Positions 1 through 8,934 of a stretch of DNA of 64,000 nucleotides are shown one piece after another. A program made the position numbers and the translations under genes. Under the pieces are notes generated by a model. That model was given only the letters and a program-made list of their open reading frames with translations. It was not told the DNA's origin and did no database searches. The stretch's first letter is position 1; each line of letters starts with the position of its first letter. This DNA is from Methylobacterium sp. BTF04 (GTDB taxonomy: Bacteria > Pseudomonadota > Alphaproteobacteria > Rhizobiales > Beijerinckiaceae), in assembly GCF_010692745.1 (NCBI RefSeq), contig NZ_JAAHTB010000007.1, positions 1 to 64,000 on the forward strand, given 5' to 3'.

Positions 1-51
1 GAGTTCGCCGTCGTCCGCGCCGGCCTGAACTACAAGTTCGGCACGTACTAG
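1..51 (+). CDS. Outer-membrane beta-barrel protein, C-terminal end only
   Basis: Only the last 16 codons and the TAG stop are inside the window; the rest lies to the left. The visible end reads EFAVVRAGLNYKFGTY. This alternating hydrophobic/aromatic pattern is how the last beta-strand of small outer-membrane porin/opacity-type proteins usually finishes (xGLNYKFG then an aromatic residue), which is the BAM recognition signal. A strong hairpin terminator follows at 115-143. The family call rests on this short tail only. Confidence 0.55.
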   Translation, partial: EFAVVRAGLNYKFGTY

Positions 52-114
52 GACCTGACCGGCGCCCCATACCGGGCGCCATCGGGCCAGATGTTCGAGA
101 CCACGACAACGCAG

Positions 115-143
115 AGAGCCCGGCCGAAAGGCCGGGCTCTTTC
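115..143 (+). terminator. Rho-independent terminator after the porin-like gene
   Basis: A perfect 11-bp stem (AGAGCCCGGCC at 115-125, GGCCGGGCTCT at 130-140) closes a GAAA tetraloop and is followed by a short T tract. It lies about 65 bases after the stop codon of the left-edge gene. Confidence 0.85.
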
Positions 144-279
144 GCGTTGAAGGCGGATCGATGCATCCGGAATGGCAGAGTTTGCGTTGAACCCCTGACA
201 AAAGCCCGCGGCATCCCCCATCTCTGAACCGCCTGCGCGGTGACGACGCCGCCGGCTTTGCCTTAGGAGGACGACTCCC

Positions 280-1041
280 ATGAACAGCGAAGAACGCGAC
301 GTCATCGGTGGCATTTTCCAGCGTCTGGAACAGGCTTCGAGCCAGCCCCGGGACGCGGATGCCGAGCGTTTCATTGCCGAGAAGCTGCGCTCCCAGCCCT
401 ACGCTCCCTACGCGATGGCGCAGCTGATCTACGTGCAGGAAGAGGCGATCAAGAGCCTCAACCAGCAACTCGAGCAGGCCCGGCAGAGTGCCCAGCCGCA
501 GCAGGGCGGTTCCGGCGGCGGCGGTTTCCTGTCGAGCATCTTCGGCGGTGGATCGCGGCCCGAGCCGCAGCGACCGGCCGGTCAGCCCTGGGGCAATCAG
601 GGCGGTCAGCAGCCGGGATACGGGCAGCAACAGCCGGGATACGGCCAGCAGCAGCAACCCGGCTACGGACAGCAGCAGGGCTTCGGCGCACCGCAGCAGG
701 GCGGTCCATGGGCTGGACAGCAGGCGGCGCCGGCACGCGGCGGCGGCTTTCTCGCGACGGCTCTGCCGATGGCCGCCGGTGCGGCGGGTGGTATGCTGCT
801 CGGCAGTGCCCTGTCGAACGCCTTCGCCGGCGGTCACTCCTCGTTGGGGAGCTCGGCAGCGGCGGGGCTCGGCGGCGGATCGGTGACCGAGAACAACTTC
901 TTCGGGTCGGATAGCAGCAACCAGGATCTCGGTTCGGCCCTCGGCGGCGGAAGCGACCTTCAGGGTGCGTCGTTCGACAACGATCCCGGTGAGGATTTCG
1001 GCGGCGACCTCGGTGGCGGCGGAGACGACGACTGGGTCTGA
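280..1041 (+). CDS. DUF2076 domain-containing protein with GYGQQ-rich low-complexity region
   Basis: This 253-residue protein of unknown function starts with the DUF2076 signature (MNSEERDVIGGIFQRLEQ, then paired helices to about residue 68). The middle (about residues 70-155) is rich in Gln, Gly and Pro, with tandem PGYGQQQ units. A short hydrophobic Gly/Ala stretch follows (about 165-185), and the tail is acidic and Gly-rich (GGGDDDWV). A strong ribosome binding site (TTAGGAGG) sits 9 bases before the ATG. The gene stands alone between two terminators. DUF2076 proteins are thought to be periplasmic ligand-binding proteins, but nothing here shows a ligand. Confidence 0.85.
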   Translation: MNSEERDVIGGIFQRLEQASSQPRDADAERFIAEKLRSQPYAPYAMAQLIYVQEEAIKSLNQQLEQARQSAQPQQGGSGGGGFLSSIFGGGSRPEPQRPAGQPWGNQGGQQPGYGQQQPGYGQQQQPGYGQQQGFGAPQQGGPWAGQQAAPARGGGFLATALPMAAGAAGGMLLGSALSNAFAGGHSSLGSSAAAGLGGGSVTENNFFGSDSSNQDLGSALGGGSDLQGASFDNDPGEDFGGDLGGGGDDDWV

Positions 1042-1048
1042 GAATCAT

Positions 1049-1079
1049 CGCCCGGCGTCGTTCGACACGACGCCGGGCG
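1049..1079. terminator. Bidirectional hairpin terminator
   Basis: A perfect 12-bp stem (CGCCCGGCGTCG at 1049-1060, CGACGCCGGGCG at 1068-1079) with a 7-base loop separates the forward DUF2076 gene from the converging L,D-transpeptidase gene. There is no clear T tract on either side. Confidence 0.65.
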
Positions 1080-1099
1080 GACGTTCTAAGCGGGCGCGG

Positions 1100-1927
1100 T
1101 CAGAGAACCTCGACGCGAGTCCCCACCGGCGTGCGCTCGTAGAGGTCGATGACGTCCTCGTTCATCATGCGGATGCAGCCGGACGAGACGTTCTGGCCGA
1201 TCGTATGCGGCTCGTTGGTGCCGTGAATCCGGTAGAGTGACGAGCCGAGATAGAGAGCCCGAGCGCCGAGCGGATTGCCCGGCCCGCCCGACATATGCCG
1301 CGGCAGGTCGGGCCGCCGCAGGATCATCTCCGACGGCGGTGTCCAATCCGGCCATTCGCGCTTCTGGCTGATGGTCTTGAGGCCAGACCATGCGAAGCCG
1401 GGGCGGCCGACGCCGATACCGTAGCGGATCGCCCGGCCGCCGGGCTGAACCAGATAGAGAAACTTCGACGGGGTATCGACCACGATGGTGCCGGGACGCT
1501 GGCTTCCTTCGAAGGCGACGACCTGGCGGCTATAGCGTGGATCGGGCGCACGGGCGATCGCTTCCACCGGGCGGTCCTGAAGCGGCTCGCGAGACAGTGC
1601 CGCCTGACGCATCGGCGCTTGGGCAGGCACCGTGTAGCTCGGTTCCGGAACGCGATCTCCGGACGACAGCATGCGCTCTCCGACAAATCCGTAGGCCGCT
1701 CTCTGGTGTCGCGGCGCACCCGCATCCATCAGCGGATCGCCCGTCCGTACAGACTCCTGACGCCGTACCGGGGCGGGTTGGCTCGCGCCATTGACGAGCA
1801 ACTCGAGGAAACCGCCGCCATAGGCGCCCGGGCGGGCATAATCGCTCGATCCGGACTGAGCCTGCGCAACACCTCCGGTTACTGTAACGGCAAGGCAGGC
1901 GACGGCGACACACCACTCGACACGCAT
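1100..1927 (-). CDS. L,D-transpeptidase (YkuD family), periplasmic
   Basis: A 275-residue exported enzyme that forms 3-3 peptidoglycan cross-links or attaches proteins to the wall. A signal peptide is visible (hydrophobic residues 5-17, AQAQ cleavage region near 21-24). The YkuD domain occupies about residues 140-275. It carries the HGTNEP motif (His235) and the SSGCIRM motif with catalytic Cys251, so the active site looks intact. Residues 25-130 are a poorly conserved linker. GAGGG lies just upstream of the ATG. The gene converges on the DUF2076 gene and diverges from cheZ. L,D-transpeptidases are abundant in polar-growing Hyphomicrobiales, which fits the GPR-like gene at the right end. Confidence 0.9.
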   Translation of the reverse strand: MRVEWCVAVACLAVTVTGGVAQAQSGSSDYARPGAYGGGFLELLVNGASQPAPVRRQESVRTGDPLMDAGAPRHQRAAYGFVGERMLSSGDRVPEPSYTVPAQAPMRQAALSREPLQDRPVEAIARAPDPRYSRQVVAFEGSQRPGTIVVDTPSKFLYLVQPGGRAIRYGIGVGRPGFAWSGLKTISQKREWPDWTPPSEMILRRPDLPRHMSGGPGNPLGARALYLGSSLYRIHGTNEPHTIGQNVSSGCIRMMNEDVIDLYERTPVGTRVEVL

Positions 1928-2167
1928 GATCCCTCAATCCCCTCAGGGCGGCCCGATGGTCCGCATGGGAACGAAGGATCGGCGCTGATGGCGCGATTTC
2001 GGTGAAAGAACGTGGTGAATCGTTCAGGAAACCGAATACGGCGGCGGCAACGCGGATTCATCGTGAACGGCCCGTAAAGGTTGCCGAGCGGTTTCAATGT
2101 TCAAGAAATGGCAACCTGTTTGATGGATGTTCGGAACGTGACCTCCTCAGCCGGCTGATTCTGACCG

Positions 2168-2902
2168 ATGACCATCAAACGTTACCGCATCGAAGACAGC
2201 CTCGGCCTTGCAGTCAATGCGCCGCCCGTCGCGGAAGCGGCCAACGTGGAGTCGGCCAACCTCAACAGCGCCAAGCTCGACGAGATCATGAGCGCGATCC
2301 AGAATCTCCAGCGCGTCACCCAGAGCAGCACGGTGGAAACCATCGATGCCTGCCGGCGCGAGCTGAGCGAAGCCTTCGCCATGCGGTCGGAACTCGACAT
2401 CATGAAGGAGGCGATCACCCGCACGAAGCAGGAGATCGCCACGCTCTACCGCTCCGAGAATACCGGCAAGGGGATGCGCCGGGTGGCGGGTGAGCTCGAT
2501 GCCGTGGTCGATTCCACCGAACAAGCGACCAGCACGATCCTGGGTGCCATCGAGGAGATCGAAACCAACGCGAGCATGCTGCGCGCCATGACCACCACCA
2601 TGGCCGGACGCGAGAATATCGATGCGATCCTCGAGCGGGTCGTCGTCGCCTTCGAGGCGTGCAACTTCCAGGATCTCACCGGCCAGCGCATCAACAAGAT
2701 CGTCGGCGTGCTGAAATTCATCGAGGAGCACCTCGACCGGATGATCGACGCGTGGGGCGGCCTCGACACCTTCAGCGAGATGCTCGGCGTCAACGCCGGC
2801 AAGATCGACGTCGACGACGAAAGCTCGCTGCTCAACGGGCCGCGACTCGGCGACGACCCCGGCCATGTCGACCAGGGCGATATCGACGCCTTGTTCGATT
2901 AA
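2168..2902 (+). CDS. cheZ: Protein phosphatase CheZ
   Basis: A 244-residue helical protein matching alphaproteobacterial CheZ, which dephosphorylates phospho-CheY to reset the flagellar motor signal. The catalytic helix motif NFQDLTGQRINKI is present; Asp169 and Gln173 correspond to the essential Asp and Gln of CheZ. The last residues (DQGDIDALFD) match the C-terminal CheY-binding peptide, connected by a flexible acidic linker. A long helical hairpin spans about residues 30-205. No other chemotaxis gene is in the window, so this is an orphan copy between the L,D-transpeptidase and uvrC. Confidence 0.88.
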   Translation: MTIKRYRIEDSLGLAVNAPPVAEAANVESANLNSAKLDEIMSAIQNLQRVTQSSTVETIDACRRELSEAFAMRSELDIMKEAITRTKQEIATLYRSENTGKGMRRVAGELDAVVDSTEQATSTILGAIEEIETNASMLRAMTTTMAGRENIDAILERVVVAFEACNFQDLTGQRINKIVGVLKFIEEHLDRMIDAWGGLDTFSEMLGVNAGKIDVDDESSLLNGPRLGDDPGHVDQGDIDALFD

Positions 2903-2984
2903 GCGGGCGCGGCCACGGTCGCGGTGCAGTCTCCGTTCCTAACCCCCCCTTCCCTCGCTAATGCCCGCGGCTTAAGTCAGCGGC

Positions 2985-5045
2985 ATGAGCCGCGACACCG
3001 CGAAAGCCCCTCCCCCGAAAGAGCCGTCCCGGAAAGATCTGCCTCCGGACGGCTTCGACGAGAGCGAAGACGACGAGGGCGCTCTCGAGGTCTCGGCCGC
3101 GGACGATGCCCCGGAGATCGACTTCGATTTCGAGGATGGCGCAGTCAAGGCCGGCACCGAGATCATCCGGCGGTTCTGGACCACCCTGCCGACCTCGCCG
3201 GGCGTCTACCGGATGTTCGACGACAAGGGCGACGTGCTCTACGTCGGCAAAGCCAAGAACCTGAAGGCGCGCGTCGGTTCCTATGCGCGCGGGCAGGCGC
3301 ATTCCAACCGTATCGCCCGGATGATCTCGCAGACGGCGGCGATGGAATTCGTCACCACCGCCACCGAGACCGAGGCGCTGCTGCTGGAAGCCAACCTCAT
3401 CAAGCAGTTGAAGCCGCGCTTCAACGTGCTGATGCGGGACGACAAGTCGTTCCCCTACATTCTGGTCACGGGGGATTCGGAAGCACCGCAGATCATCAAG
3501 CATCGCGGTGCACGCCGCCGCAAGGGCAGCTATTACGGTCCGTTCGCCAGCGTGTGGGCGGTGAATCGCACGGTGAATGCACTCCAGCGCGCGTTCCTGC
3601 TGCGCACCTGCACCGACAGCTACTACGAGAACCGCACCCGGCCGTGCCTCTTGTACCAGATCAAGCGCTGTGCCGGCCCCTGCACCGGCGAGATCGACCT
3701 CGGCGAATATCAGGCCCTGGCGGAGAACGCGAAAAACTTCCTCTCGGGTAAATCGAATGCGGTGAAGGACCGCATGCGCGACGAGATGCAGGACGCGTCG
3801 GAAAAGCTCGAATTCGAGCGCGCGGCGCGATACCGCGATCGGATCGCCGCGCTCTCGGCGATCCAGGGAACGCAAGGGGTGAACACCCAGGGCGTCGAGG
3901 AGGCCGACGTCTTCGCGCTCGACGAGCAGGCCGGGCAGTTCTGTATCGAGGTGTTCTTCTTTCGCAACTTCCAGAACTGGGGCAACCGCGCCTATTTCCC
4001 GAAGGCCGACCGGTCGATGACGCCGGACGAGGTGCTGGCCTCCTTCATGGGCCAGTTCTACGACGACAAGCCGGCCCCGCGCCTAGTTCTTGTGTCGCAC
4101 GTCATTGAGGATGCCGAACTCCTCGCCGCCGCTCTGTCGAGCCGTACGGAGTACCGCGTCGACATCCACCAGCCCCAGCGCGGAGAGCGCAAGAACCTCG
4201 TGGACTACGCCCAGCGCAACGCCAAGGAGGCCCTCGGGCGCCGGCTGGCCGACACCGCCTCGCAGGGCAAGCTGCTGGTGGCGCTCGGACAATCCTTTGG
4301 ACTCGGTGCCACCCCGCGGCGGATCGAGGTCTATGACAACTCGCACATCATGGGCACGAACGCGGTGGGCGGGATGATCGTCGCCGGGCCGACCGGGTTC
4401 GCCAAAACGCATTACCGCACCTTCAACATCAAGTCGGAAGAACTGACGCCGGGTGACGATTACGGGATGATGCGCGAGGTGCTGCAGCGCCGGTTCAAGC
4501 GGCTGGTGAAGGAAAACCCACGCGATACGACCGAGCCCGCAGCGGCGCTCGGCGACGCCTCCGAACCGGTCCCTGAAAGCGACACGCTCCCGGCCTGGCC
4601 CGACCTCGTGCTGATCGACGGCGGCAAGGGTCAGTTGGACGCGGCGCGCACCGCGTTGGAAGAGATCGGAGTCATCGACGTGGCTTTGGTGGGAATCGCC
4701 AAGGGCCGCGACCGCGATGCCGGTCGCGAGACCTTCTTCGTGCCGGGTCGGCCACCGTTCAAGCTGCCGCCGCGCGACCCGACCCTGTATTTCGTCCAGC
4801 GCCTGCGTGACGAGGCGCATCGCTTCGCCATCGGCACCCACCGGGCCAAGCGCAAGCGCGAGATGATCAGCAACCCGCTCGACGAGATCGCCGGGATCGG
4901 ACCAAGCCGCAAGCGGGCGCTCCTGCACCATTTCGGCACCGTCAAGGCGATCCAGCGCGCGGCGTTCGAGGATCTCGCCAAGACGCCGGGGGTCAATGCG
5001 GCCACCGCGCGGGCGGTCTACGACTTCTTCCATACCAATGCGTGA
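2985..5045 (+). CDS. uvrC: Excinuclease ABC subunit C
   Basis: This 686-residue endonuclease makes both incisions in UvrABC nucleotide excision repair. The GIY-YIG domain lies at about residues 66-145 ([21 protein letters not shown]). The UVR (UvrB-binding) motif is at about 260-295 and the RNase H-like domain at about 400-560, with catalytic Asp in EVYDNSH (near 449) and LIDGGKGQ (near 542). A helix-hairpin-helix pair closes the protein (about 630-686, [13 protein letters not shown]). The first 60 residues are an acidic, probably disordered extension not needed for activity. The pgsA start overlaps the last codons, so uvrC, pgsA and moaD are probably co-transcribed. Confidence 0.97.
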   Translation: MSRDTAKAPPPKEPSRKDLPPDGFDESEDDEGALEVSAADDAPEIDFDFEDGAVKAGTEIIRRFWTTLPTSPGVYRMFDDKGDVLYVGKAKNLKARVGSYARGQAHSNRIARMISQTAAMEFVTTATETEALLLEANLIKQLKPRFNVLMRDDKSFPYILVTGDSEAPQIIKHRGARRRKGSYYGPFASVWAVNRTVNALQRAFLLRTCTDSYYENRTRPCLLYQIKRCAGPCTGEIDLGEYQALAENAKNFLSGKSNAVKDRMRDEMQDASEKLEFERAARYRDRIAALSAIQGTQGVNTQGVEEADVFALDEQAGQFCIEVFFFRNFQNWGNRAYFPKADRSMTPDEVLASFMGQFYDDKPAPRLVLVSHVIEDAELLAAALSSRTEYRVDIHQPQRGERKNLVDYAQRNAKEALGRRLADTASQGKLLVALGQSFGLGATPRRIEVYDNSHIMGTNAVGGMIVAGPTGFAKTHYRTFNIKSEELTPGDDYGMMREVLQRRFKRLVKENPRDTTEPAAALGDASEPVPESDTLPAWPDLVLIDGGKGQLDAARTALEEIGVIDVALVGIAKGRDRDAGRETFFVPGRPPFKLPPRDPTLYFVQRLRDEAHRFAIGTHRAKRKREMISNPLDEIAGIGPSRKRALLHHFGTVKAIQRAAFEDLAKTPGVNAATARAVYDFFHTNA

Positions 5046-5703
5046 GGAGATCACGGTGCAGGAGCGGTTGACCCCCGACCCGGTGCATGGTTTCACCGCG
5101 CCGATGAATCCGGTCCTCACCCGACGCCGCTCGCCGGCCTGGACGCTGGCGAACTGCCTGACCTACGGGCGGCTCGTGGCAGTGCCGGTCGTCGTCGGCC
5201 TACTGTTCTGGCCCACCGAGCACACGGCGCGCTTCGCGGCGCTGGGAATCTACATCGCGGCAGCGATCACCGACTATCTTGATGGCTATGTGGCGCGCAC
5301 CTACGACCAGAGCTCGGCGCTCGGGCGGATGCTCGATCCCATCGCCGACAAGCTGCTGGTGGCCGCCTGCCTACTGATGTTGGCGGCCGACAACACCATC
5401 CACAGCTGGAGCCTCTGGGCCGCCATCGTGATCCTGTGCCGAGAAATCCTGGTCTCGGGCCTGCGTGAATATCTCGCCGAGCTGAAAGTCGGCGTGCCGG
5501 TGAGTAAGGTCGCCAAGTGGAAGACGACGCTGCAGCTCGTGGCGATCGGATTTCTCGTGGCCGGCCCTGCCGGGGAGACCATCCTGCCCGGTACGATCTG
5601 GACCGGAACCGTTCTGCTGTGGATCGCTGCCGCGCTGACGCTCTATACCGGCTGGGACTACATGCGCGCCGGGATCAAGCACGTCATCGACGATCCCCGC
5701 TGA
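5038..5703 (+). CDS. pgsA: CDP-diacylglycerol--glycerol-3-phosphate 3-phosphatidyltransferase
   Basis: An integral membrane enzyme of about 221 residues that makes phosphatidylglycerol phosphate, the committed step to phosphatidylglycerol and cardiolipin. The CDP-alcohol phosphotransferase signature is complete from about residue 79: DYLDGYVAR, then [10 protein letters not shown], giving the four metal-binding Asp residues. Hydrophobic helices fill the remainder. I place the start at the ATG overlapping the uvrC stop by 8 bases. An in-frame ATG at 5104 (MNPVLTRRR) is a good alternative because it begins just before the conserved part. moaD follows after 14 bases. Confidence 0.93.
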   Translation: MREEITVQERLTPDPVHGFTAPMNPVLTRRRSPAWTLANCLTYGRLVAVPVVVGLLFWPTEHTARFAALGIYIAAAITDYLDGYVARTYDQSSALGRMLDPIADKLLVAACLLMLAADNTIHSWSLWAAIVILCREILVSGLREYLAELKVGVPVSKVAKWKTTLQLVAIGFLVAGPAGETILPGTIWTGTVLLWIAAALTLYTGWDYMRAGIKHVIDDPR

Positions 5704-5717
5704 CAGGACCACGCGCG

Positions 5718-5969
5718 ATGAAGCTCGTCTATTTCGCGTGGGTGCGCGAGCGGGTCGGCAAGGCCGAGGAAATCGTCGACCTGCCGCCCGGCGTCACCAC
5801 GGTCACTGATCTGGTCGAATGGCTCAAGGGCCGGGGCGAGGAATACGCCTACGCCTTCGAGACCAATGGTGTGGTCCGGGCCGCCATCGACAAGGTCCAC
5901 GCCAAACCGGACGCCGCCATTGCGGGTGCGTCCGAGATCGCGTTCTTCCCGCCGATGACCGGCGGCTGA
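5718..5969 (+). CDS. moaD: Molybdopterin synthase sulfur-carrier subunit MoaD
   Basis: An 83-residue ubiquitin-like sulfur carrier. It starts with the expected beta-strand (MKLVYFAWVRERVG) and ends in the diglycine tail (PPMTGG) that MoeB adenylates and that becomes the thiocarboxylate donor for molybdopterin. It closely follows pgsA. moaE is not here, although it is often the next gene. Its stop codon is only 2 bases from the stop of the converging znuA-like gene, so the two transcripts must overlap or share a terminator. Confidence 0.93.
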   Translation: MKLVYFAWVRERVGKAEEIVDLPPGVTTVTDLVEWLKGRGEEYAYAFETNGVVRAAIDKVHAKPDAAIAGASEIAFFPPMTGG

Positions 5970-5971
5970 GC

Positions 5972-6919
5972 TTAGCGCTTGTTCAGCGCGGTTTTGAACG
6001 CTGCGAGATTGTTACGCATCATCGCGAGGTAGGTCGGCGCCGGGCCGTCCGGTGCCGACAGGGCATCCGAATAGACCTTGCCACCGATCACCGCACCGCT
6101 CTCGCGGGCGATCTGCTGCATCAGGCGCGGATCGGCGATGTTCTCCAGGAAGACGGCCGGGATCTTGTCGCGCCGGATCTGGCGGATGATCCTGGCGACG
6201 TCGCGCGGGCTCGCCTCGCTGTCCGTGGAGACGCCCTGCGGGGCGATGAAGGTGAGCCCGTAGGCAGCGCTGAAGTACCCGAAGGCATCGTGCGTGGTGA
6301 TGATCCGGCGGTGCTCGGGCGGGATGCCGGCGATGGCCGCGCGGACTTCGCCGTCGAGGGCGTCGAGCTTGGAGAGATAGGCCGCCGCATTGGCGGCATA
6401 GGTCGCCGCCCCTTCGGGATCGACCTTCGCCAGGCCGTCGCGGATGTTGCCGACATAGATCTTGGTGTTGGCGATGCTCTGCCAGGCATGCGGATCGGAA
6501 TGGTGACCGTGGCCGGCTGGCTCGTCGTGCGTGTGAGCATCGCCTTCCTCCTCGATCGGCTTGACGCCGCTGGACGCCACCACAAGCGGCGCCTTGGCGC
6601 CGGAGGCCTGGATCAGCCGGTCGATCCAGCCTTCGAGGCCGAGGCCGTTGACCACCACGAGGTCGGCCGCCGCGAGGGTGCGGGCGTCGCTCGGAGCCGG
6701 GGTGTAGCCATGCGCGTCGGCATCGGGACGGACGAGACCCGTCACCGCGACCCGGTCGCCACCGACCTGGGCGACGAGATCGCCGAGGATCGAGAAGCTG
6801 GCCACCACCCGCACCGGTACCTGTGCGGCGAGCGCAGGGACCAGCCCCAGCAGCACCAGCACGCCCGCCCCGATGGCCTTCTTCACAAATCGCCCGCACG
6901 GCATCCGCCTGTCTCCCAT
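5972..6919 (-). CDS. Zinc/manganese ABC transporter substrate-binding protein (ZnuA-like)
   Basis: A 315-residue periplasmic metal-binding protein of the cluster A-I (SBP_bac_9) family. A signal peptide is clear (residues 12-32, VLVLLGLVPALAA). Metal ligands are visible: His70 (DADAHGYTP), a His in DPHAW, a His in TTHDAFGYF and an Asp in VYSDALS. A His/Asp-rich loop (HTHDEPAGHGHHSDPH), typical of zinc-specific members, precedes the second ligand. No permease or ATPase gene is adjacent. A Zur-like palindrome lies at 6941-6959, just upstream, so zinc-repressed expression is likely. An alternative ATG at 6904, with GGGAG 8 bases before it, would shorten the protein by five residues. Confidence 0.92.
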   Translation of the reverse strand: MGDRRMPCGRFVKKAIGAGVLVLLGLVPALAAQVPVRVVASFSILGDLVAQVGGDRVAVTGLVRPDADAHGYTPAPSDARTLAAADLVVVNGLGLEGWIDRLIQASGAKAPLVVASSGVKPIEEEGDAHTHDEPAGHGHHSDPHAWQSIANTKIYVGNIRDGLAKVDPEGAATYAANAAAYLSKLDALDGEVRAAIAGIPPEHRRIITTHDAFGYFSAAYGLTFIAPQGVSTDSEASPRDVARIIRQIRRDKIPAVFLENIADPRLMQQIARESGAVIGGKVYSDALSAPDGPAPTYLAMMRNNLAAFKTALNKR

Positions 6920-6940
6920 TCGTCCCGCCGGAATGCCAGT

Positions 6941-6959
6941 AATGTAACATTATCACATT
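6941..6959 (-). promoter_or_regulatory. Candidate Zur operator
   Basis: AATGTAACATTATCACATT has AATGT/ACATT arms around a 9-base centre in an otherwise GC-rich region, 21 bases upstream of the znuA-like start. It resembles the alphaproteobacterial Zur box (consensus close to TGTTATANTATAACA). The zinc link comes from the adjacent gene; the site itself is an inference from pattern. Confidence 0.6.
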
Positions 6960-7086
6960 TCCAAGCCCGTAGCCGCTTCGTGGTCCGGAGGCTTTCGCTT
7001 GATCTCGAACGAGACCGGTCGCAAACACCGCCAACAGGCGCCGCGACTAGCGAACCCCAGCGGCGCGGGACAACGAACGGATCAGC

Positions 7087-8868
7087 ATGGCGCGTCGGCC
7101 GCTTCTGAGGGGCGAGACCCTTCCCCTCCTCGGCCGCGTGTGGCGCGATTGGCTGTCTCCTCACCGGGCGACCCTCGCGGTGGTGCTGGTGCTCATCGCC
7201 ATCGTCGGCGCGGCCACTGGGTTCTACCCCGCCCTGATCAAGGGCGCCTTCGACGCCTTCGATAACAAGAACAGCGCGGCCCTCGCCTACGGACCGCTCA
7301 TCGTCATCGCCATCACGTCGATCCGGGGCTTTGCGCTGTTCGGGCAGACGGTCCTGACCAACCGTGTGGTGACGCGGGTCGAGGCGGACATGCAGGCCGC
7401 GCTCTACGCCCACCTGATCGATTCCGATCTCGCTCAGCTCGGCCGCGAGAGCCCGGCGGCGTTCACCCAGCGTTTCACCACGGACTTCGCCTTCATCAAG
7501 GAAGCGCTCACCCGCATCTCGACCGTGCTCCTGCGTGACATCGCCATGCTGATCGCCCTGGTGGCGGCTCTGGTCTGGATGGACCCGCTGCTGACCCTGG
7601 TCGCCGGAGTGACGGTGCCGTTCGTCGCCGGCCCGATCGGGCGCGTCGGCAAGAAGCTGCGCCGCGTCTCGACGACGACGCAGGAGCAGATGGGTGCCAC
7701 CGCCAGCCTGATCACCGAGAGCCTGCAAGGCGCGCGCGTCGCCAAGACCTACGCCCTGGAGGGCTACCTGAAAGGCCGCGCCGCCGACGCCTTCGACAAA
7801 GTGCGTCGCCTCAAGATGAAGGCGGCCAATGCCCGCGGCCGCCTCGACCCGCTGCTCGAGATCGGCGGCGGATTCGCGGTGGCGGCGGTGCTGGTGCTCG
7901 TCGGTCAAAGGGTGATGTCGGGAGAGCGCACGGTGGGCGATTTCACCGGCTACGTCGCGGCGCTCCTCCTGGCGGCCCAGCCGGCCAGGGCGCTCGGCAC
8001 CCTCAACGCCATCCTGCAGGAAGCCGGTGCGGCCCTGCAGCGCTACTTCACCCTGATGGACGAGCCGCCGCTGATCCGGCAGGCCGCCGACGCATCGCCG
8101 CTCCGTGTCGTAGGCGGAGCGATCCGCTTCGACGACGTACGCTTCCGCTACCGCGACGATGCGCCGGCTCTGGAGGGCATCGATCTCACGGTTCCGGCCG
8201 GCGCCACCGTGGCCCTCGTCGGCCGCTCGGGCTCGGGAAAATCCTCGCTCCTCAACCTCGTGCCGCGGCTCTACGACGTCACGCATGGCCGCGTGACCAT
8301 CGACGGACAGGACATCCGCGCGGTCACGATTCCGTCCCTGCGCGCGGCGGTGGCGGTGGTCTCGCAGGACGTTGTGCTGTTCGACGACACGGTCTCCGCC
8401 AATATCGGCTTCGGCCGCCCCGGCGCGAGCCAGGCTGAGATCGAAGCGGCGGCGGAGGCAGCCGCCGCGCACGGCTTCATCAGCCGATTGCCGGAGGGCT
8501 ATGCGTTCCGCGTCGGCCCATCGGGGGGACGCCTATCGGGAGGTGAACGTCAGCGCATCTCGCTCGCCCGCGCCTTCTTGAAGGACGCGCCGATCCTGCT
8601 CCTCGACGAGGCGACGAGCGCGCTCGATTCCGAATCCGAGCGGCTGGTCCAGGCCGCCCTGCTGCGGCTGATGAAAGGGCGCACCACCCTGGTGATCGCC
8701 CACCGCCTGTCGACGGTGCGCGATGCCGACCTCATCGTCGTCATGGATGCGGGCCGCGTGATCGAGACCGGCACCCACGACGCCCTGATCGCGCACGGTG
8801 GCGGTTATGCCCGCCTCCACCGGATGCAACTCTCCGGCGACGCGGCCGAGCTGTCGCTCACGCCCTAG
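7087..8868 (+). CDS. ABC transporter, fused permease/ATPase (MsbA-like exporter)
   Basis: A 593-residue half-transporter of the ABCB/MsbA type that would work as a homodimer in the inner membrane. The type I exporter membrane domain spans about residues 20-320. The ATPase domain (about 340-585) has Walker A GRSGSGKSS near 379, ABC signature LSGGERQ near 484, Walker B ILLLDEAT near 504 and the H-loop AHRLST near 539, all intact. MsbA relatives flip lipid A or export lipids and drugs; the sequence does not settle the substrate. It is divergent from the znuA-like gene, and aldose 1-epimerase follows after 66 bases. Confidence 0.93.
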   Translation: MARRPLLRGETLPLLGRVWRDWLSPHRATLAVVLVLIAIVGAATGFYPALIKGAFDAFDNKNSAALAYGPLIVIAITSIRGFALFGQTVLTNRVVTRVEADMQAALYAHLIDSDLAQLGRESPAAFTQRFTTDFAFIKEALTRISTVLLRDIAMLIALVAALVWMDPLLTLVAGVTVPFVAGPIGRVGKKLRRVSTTTQEQMGATASLITESLQGARVAKTYALEGYLKGRAADAFDKVRRLKMKAANARGRLDPLLEIGGGFAVAAVLVLVGQRVMSGERTVGDFTGYVAALLLAAQPARALGTLNAILQEAGAALQRYFTLMDEPPLIRQAADASPLRVVGGAIRFDDVRFRYRDDAPALEGIDLTVPAGATVALVGRSGSGKSSLLNLVPRLYDVTHGRVTIDGQDIRAVTIPSLRAAVAVVSQDVVLFDDTVSANIGFGRPGASQAEIEAAAEAAAAHGFISRLPEGYAFRVGPSGGRLSGGERQRISLARAFLKDAPILLLDEATSALDSESERLVQAALLRLMKGRTTLVIAHRLSTVRDADLIVVMDAGRVIETGTHDALIAHGGGYARLHRMQLSGDAAELSLTP

Positions 8869-8934
8869 GGCGAGAGCGGACCACCCGGCCCGCTCGCGCG
8901 TTGAGCGCGACAGTCTCGAACGAACGGGCACGCG

